From positions 118,415 to 182,414 of the forward strand of contig NZ_VCQT01000012.1 of the NCBI RefSeq assembly GCF_005938655.1: a stretch of 64,000 nt of DNA, in the 5' to 3' direction. How positions within the stretch are numbered: position 1 is the stretch's first letter; each line of letters begins with the position of its first letter. The DNA comes from Alloalcanivorax gelatiniphagus (GTDB lineage: Bacteria; Pseudomonadota; Gammaproteobacteria; Pseudomonadales; Alcanivoracaceae). Shown here piece after piece: positions 61,469-64,000 of the stretch. The notes under the pieces were generated by a model, which saw only the letters and a list, made by a program, of their open reading frames with translations, did not search any database and had not been told where the DNA came from. A program made the translations under genes and the position numbers.

Positions 61469-63815
61469 GCGCGCCGCCGTGGGCCGGCGGCGGCCGGCCC
61501 GCCAGCGCCTGGCGGTGGCCGGGCTGACCCTGGCGCTGCTGGTGCTGGCGGCCATGGCCGTGCTGCAGTGGGCGCCGCTGCCTGCGTCGCTGCACCAGCA
61601 GCCCTATGCCACCTTGATGCTGGACCGCCAGGGGCGGCCCTTGGCGGCGCGTATTGCCGCCGATCAGCAATGGCGGTTCGCCCCGGTGGACAGCCTGCCG
61701 GACAAATACCGGCGCGCCCTGATCACCTTCGAGGACCGGCGCTTCCAGTTTCACCCCGGGGTCGATCCGCTGGCCATCGCCCGCGCCGCCGTGGCCAATG
61801 CCCGCGCCGGCCGGGTGGTCAGCGGCGGCTCCACCCTGACCATGCAACTGGCTCGCCTGCTCCGTGACGACCCGCCCCGCACCCTGGCGGAAAAGGCCCG
61901 GGAAGCTCTGCTGGCGCTGCAACTGGAATGGCACCTGAGCAAGGACCAGATCCTGGTGGAGTACGCCAGTCGGGCGCCGTTCGGCGGCAACACGGTGGGG
62001 CTGCGGGCCGCCGCCTGGCGCTATTTCCAGCGCCCGCCGGAGGCCCTTAGCTGGGCCGAGGCGGCGTTGCTGGCGGTGCTGCCCAACAGCCCGGCGCTGA
62101 TCCACCCGGGCCGCGACCGGGAGCGGCTGCGCGCCAAACGGGACCGGCTGCTGGAGGTGCTGCGGGGGCGCGGTGACCTGGACGCCGCCGACCTGCAACT
62201 GGCCAAACTGGAGCCGCTGCCCCGGGTCCACGAGCTGCCGTCCCTGGCGCCGCGCCTGCTGGATACGCTCAGCGCCGGCGGTGGCAATCCAATGCTGCGC
62301 ACCACCCTGGACGGGGACCTGCAGCGCCGGGTGCGGGAGCTGGCCGACCGCCACGGCCGGCGCCTGGGCCGCCAGGGCGTGCACAACCTGGCGGTGGTGG
62401 TGATCGACCACCGGGACCTGGAAACCCGCGCCTACCTGGGCAATGTGCAGCACGGCGACACCGACACCTATGGCGCCGCCGTGGACATCGCCGGCCGGCC
62501 GCGCTCCACCGGCAGTGTGCTCAAGCCGTTGCTCTACGGGCTGGCGCTGGACGCCGGCGTGATCCTGCCGGACACCCTGATTCCCGACCTGCCCACCAAC
62601 TACGGCGGCTACAGCCCGGAGAATTTCGACCGGGAGTTTCGTGGCGCGGTGCCCGCCCACGAGGCCCTGGCCCGCTCGCTGAACGTGCCGGCGGTGCGCC
62701 TGCTGCGCCGCTATGGGGTGGGGCGCTTCCACGACCAGCTGCGGGCCCTGGGCATGACCACCCTGTTCCGCCCCGCCGAGGACTACGGCCTGACCCTGGT
62801 GCTGGGCGGCGCCGAGGGCACCCTGGAGCAACTGACCGGCATCTACGCGCGGCTGATCGCCACCGGCCGGGACGGCCAGGCGGCGCCGGTGACCCGGCTG
62901 GCCGGCGTGACACCGGTGGCGGCGCCGTTCCCGATCAGCCCCGGGGCCGCCTGGCTGACCCTGGACGCCCTGCGCGACGTGGCCCGCCCGGGCACCGCGC
63001 GGCAATGGCGGCTGTACCGTTCCAGCCAGCCGATCGCCTGGAAAACCGGCACCAGCTACGGCCTGCGCGACGCCTGGGCGATTGGTAGCAACGGCCGCTA
63101 CACGGTGGGCGTCTGGGCCGGCAACGGCAACGGCGAACCGGCGCCCCACCTGGGCGGCGCCGACACCGCCGCGCCGCTGATGCTGGACGTGTTCAGCCTG
63201 CTCGGCCCGGCGCCGTTTCCGGAGCCGCCCCTCAACGACCTCAAGCAGGTGCGGGTATGCGCCGACGACGGCTACCTGGCCGGCGGCCGCTGCCCGGCGA
63301 AAACCGCCCTGGCGCCCCTGCACAGCCACTTCCAAACAGTGACGCCGCACCACCGCCGGGTGCACCTGGACGGCAACGGCCAGCGCGTGCACGGCGACTG
63401 CCAGGCGGTGGCCGGCATGCACAGCCGCGACTGGTTCGTGCTGCCCCCGGCCCAGGCCTGGTTCTACCGCCAGCGCCACCCGGACTACCGGCCGCTGCCC
63501 GCCTGGCGCTCGGACTGCCTGGCCGGCGCCCGGGCCCTGGACCCGTCGCCGCCCATGGCGATTCTCTACCCCCACGCCGGTGCCGGCCTCTACATCCCCC
63601 GGGAACTGGGCGGCCAGCGTGGCCAGGCGGTATTCCGGGTGGTCCACGAACGGGACGCCGCGCGCCTGTTCTGGCACCTGGACGACCGCTACCTGGGCGT
63701 CACTGAACACTTCCACCAATGGGCGATCCGCGCCGAACCGGGCTGGCACACCCTGACCCTGGTGGACGATCAGGGCTTTCGTCTGCGCCGCCGCTTCAAG
63801 GTGCTCGGCGACTGA
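61458..63815 (+). CDS. pbpC: Penicillin-binding protein 1C
   Basis: This 785-residue bifunctional peptidoglycan synthase is anchored by one N-terminal helix (about 15-35). The glycosyltransferase domain shows the catalytic Glu92 in TFEDRRFQFHPGVDP and GGSTLTMQLARLL. The transpeptidase has SVLK with Ser353, the SLN motif in RSLNVPAVRLL, and KTGT at about 529. A C-terminal BiPBP_C domain ends the protein. The start lies inside the 3' end of the macroglobulin gene, so the two are coupled: the pair is thought to repair and defend the wall when proteases breach the envelope. Confidence 0.95.
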   Translation: MAAKRAAVGRRRPARQRLAVAGLTLALLVLAAMAVLQWAPLPASLHQQPYATLMLDRQGRPLAARIAADQQWRFAPVDSLPDKYRRALITFEDRRFQFHPGVDPLAIARAAVANARAGRVVSGGSTLTMQLARLLRDDPPRTLAEKAREALLALQLEWHLSKDQILVEYASRAPFGGNTVGLRAAAWRYFQRPPEALSWAEAALLAVLPNSPALIHPGRDRERLRAKRDRLLEVLRGRGDLDAADLQLAKLEPLPRVHELPSLAPRLLDTLSAGGGNPMLRTTLDGDLQRRVRELADRHGRRLGRQGVHNLAVVVIDHRDLETRAYLGNVQHGDTDTYGAAVDIAGRPRSTGSVLKPLLYGLALDAGVILPDTLIPDLPTNYGGYSPENFDREFRGAVPAHEALARSLNVPAVRLLRRYGVGRFHDQLRALGMTTLFRPAEDYGLTLVLGGAEGTLEQLTGIYARLIATGRDGQAAPVTRLAGVTPVAAPFPISPGAAWLTLDALRDVARPGTARQWRLYRSSQPIAWKTGTSYGLRDAWAIGSNGRYTVGVWAGNGNGEPAPHLGGADTAAPLMLDVFSLLGPAPFPEPPLNDLKQVRVCADDGYLAGGRCPAKTALAPLHSHFQTVTPHHRRVHLDGNGQRVHGDCQAVAGMHSRDWFVLPPAQAWFYRQRHPDYRPLPAWRSDCLAGARALDPSPPMAILYPHAGAGLYIPRELGGQRGQAVFRVVHERDAARLFWHLDDRYLGVTEHFHQWAIRAEPGWHTLTLVDDQGFRLRRRFKVLGD

Positions 63816-63861
63816 CCCCGCGCTACTTCACCGATGTAGATACCGTCTCTCCTATCCGGAC

Positions 63862-64000
63862 TCAACCCCCAACGGGTTGGGTCTGGAATGGGGTTTGCCG
63901 ATGCAGCACGCCGAAGGCGATGTGCATCAGCTTGCGCATTGCCGCAGCCCTGTCTCTGATAGACATCTGTGGCTGCCGCCTCCTCTTTGCGTGCTACTCG
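63862..64000 (-). pseudogene. C-terminal fragment of an IS110-type transposase
   Basis: The minus strand at 63862-63993 encodes RAAAMRKLMHIAFGVLHRQT and a short proline-rich end closed by TGA at 63862-63864, similar to the C-terminus of IS110/IS116/IS902 transposases (from memory of the family). An in-frame TAG at 63994-63996 interrupts it close to the window edge, so the copy is probably degenerate, although the rest of the gene is outside the window. A short gap of 46 bases separates it from pbpC. Confidence 0.55.

Noticed and set aside
55826..61555. Minus-strand open frame of about 1900 codons opposite the macroglobulin gene
   Set aside because: The product is low-complexity, rich in Gly, His, Gln and Arg, with no domain; it is a by-product of third-position GC bias in the real plus-strand gene. 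The same applies to 61281-63749 opposite pbpC.

Overview
The window is a GC-rich chromosomal segment of a gammaproteobacterium. The core gene order supports this: ffh-rpsP-rimM-trmD-rplS beside ypjD and a CorC/HlyC gene; xerD-dsbC-alaC-hom-thrC; mltF divergent from purL; an alpha-2-macroglobulin gene overlapping pbpC. The many acyl-CoA genes, the BCCT osmolyte carrier and the gene content point to an Alcanivorax/Alloalcanivorax-like marine or hydrocarbon-associated lineage. That placement is inference from gene content and style, not from a database search. The first gene runs in from the left edge and a transposase fragment runs off the right edge.

Layout. 1-3230: a VRR-NUC nuclease and an Fe-S XPD/DinG-like helicase, overlapping. 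3253-6360 (minus): crotonase, AMP-dependent acyl-CoA ligase and haloacid dehalogenase, facing a PaaX-type regulator (6452-7279). About 7370-11850: a visibly AT-rich accessory island. It holds a remnant of a large transglutaminase-type polymorphic surface protein, a run of small multi-pass membrane proteins, and a YefM-YoeB toxin-antitoxin pair. 12114-16574: a DUF3237 gene, an MFS remnant, and a minus-strand cluster of TetR regulator, hotdog thioesterase, MATE pump and thiolase. 16848-21490: DoxX, TM2, purT, tadA and mltF, separated by repeat-rich gaps. 21745-31335: purL, thioesterase, NIF3-like protein, two Nudix hydrolases, gamma carbonic anhydrase, DUF1289, patatin and CorC. 31425-42111: ypjD, the SRP/ribosomal block, a YeaQ/GlsB protein, xerD, dsbC and the alanine/threonine amino-acid genes. 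42383-45209: an outer-membrane porin and a BCCT transporter. 45318-53250: serine hydrolase, Mpo1-like protein, truncated haemoglobin, DegQ/MucD protease, methyltransferase, trmH, CoA transferase and GMC oxidoreductase. 53663-64000: HNH nuclease, a DUF3080 gene broken by a MITE-like element, the alpha-2-macroglobulin/PbpC pair and an IS110-type fragment.

No tRNA, rRNA or CRISPR array was seen. The non-coding DNA is unusually structured. There are five paired REP hairpins built on a GTAGGAGCGGCTTCAGCCGCGAT unit, one of which carries compensatory changes. There are also four palindromic arrays made of variable 7-bp units, and a 270-bp MITE-like insertion with long terminal and internal inverted repeats. 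The accessory island at 7.4-11.8 kb is the best candidate for poorly described biology: orphan toxin-tip and immunity-like membrane cassettes left after loss of their parent gene.
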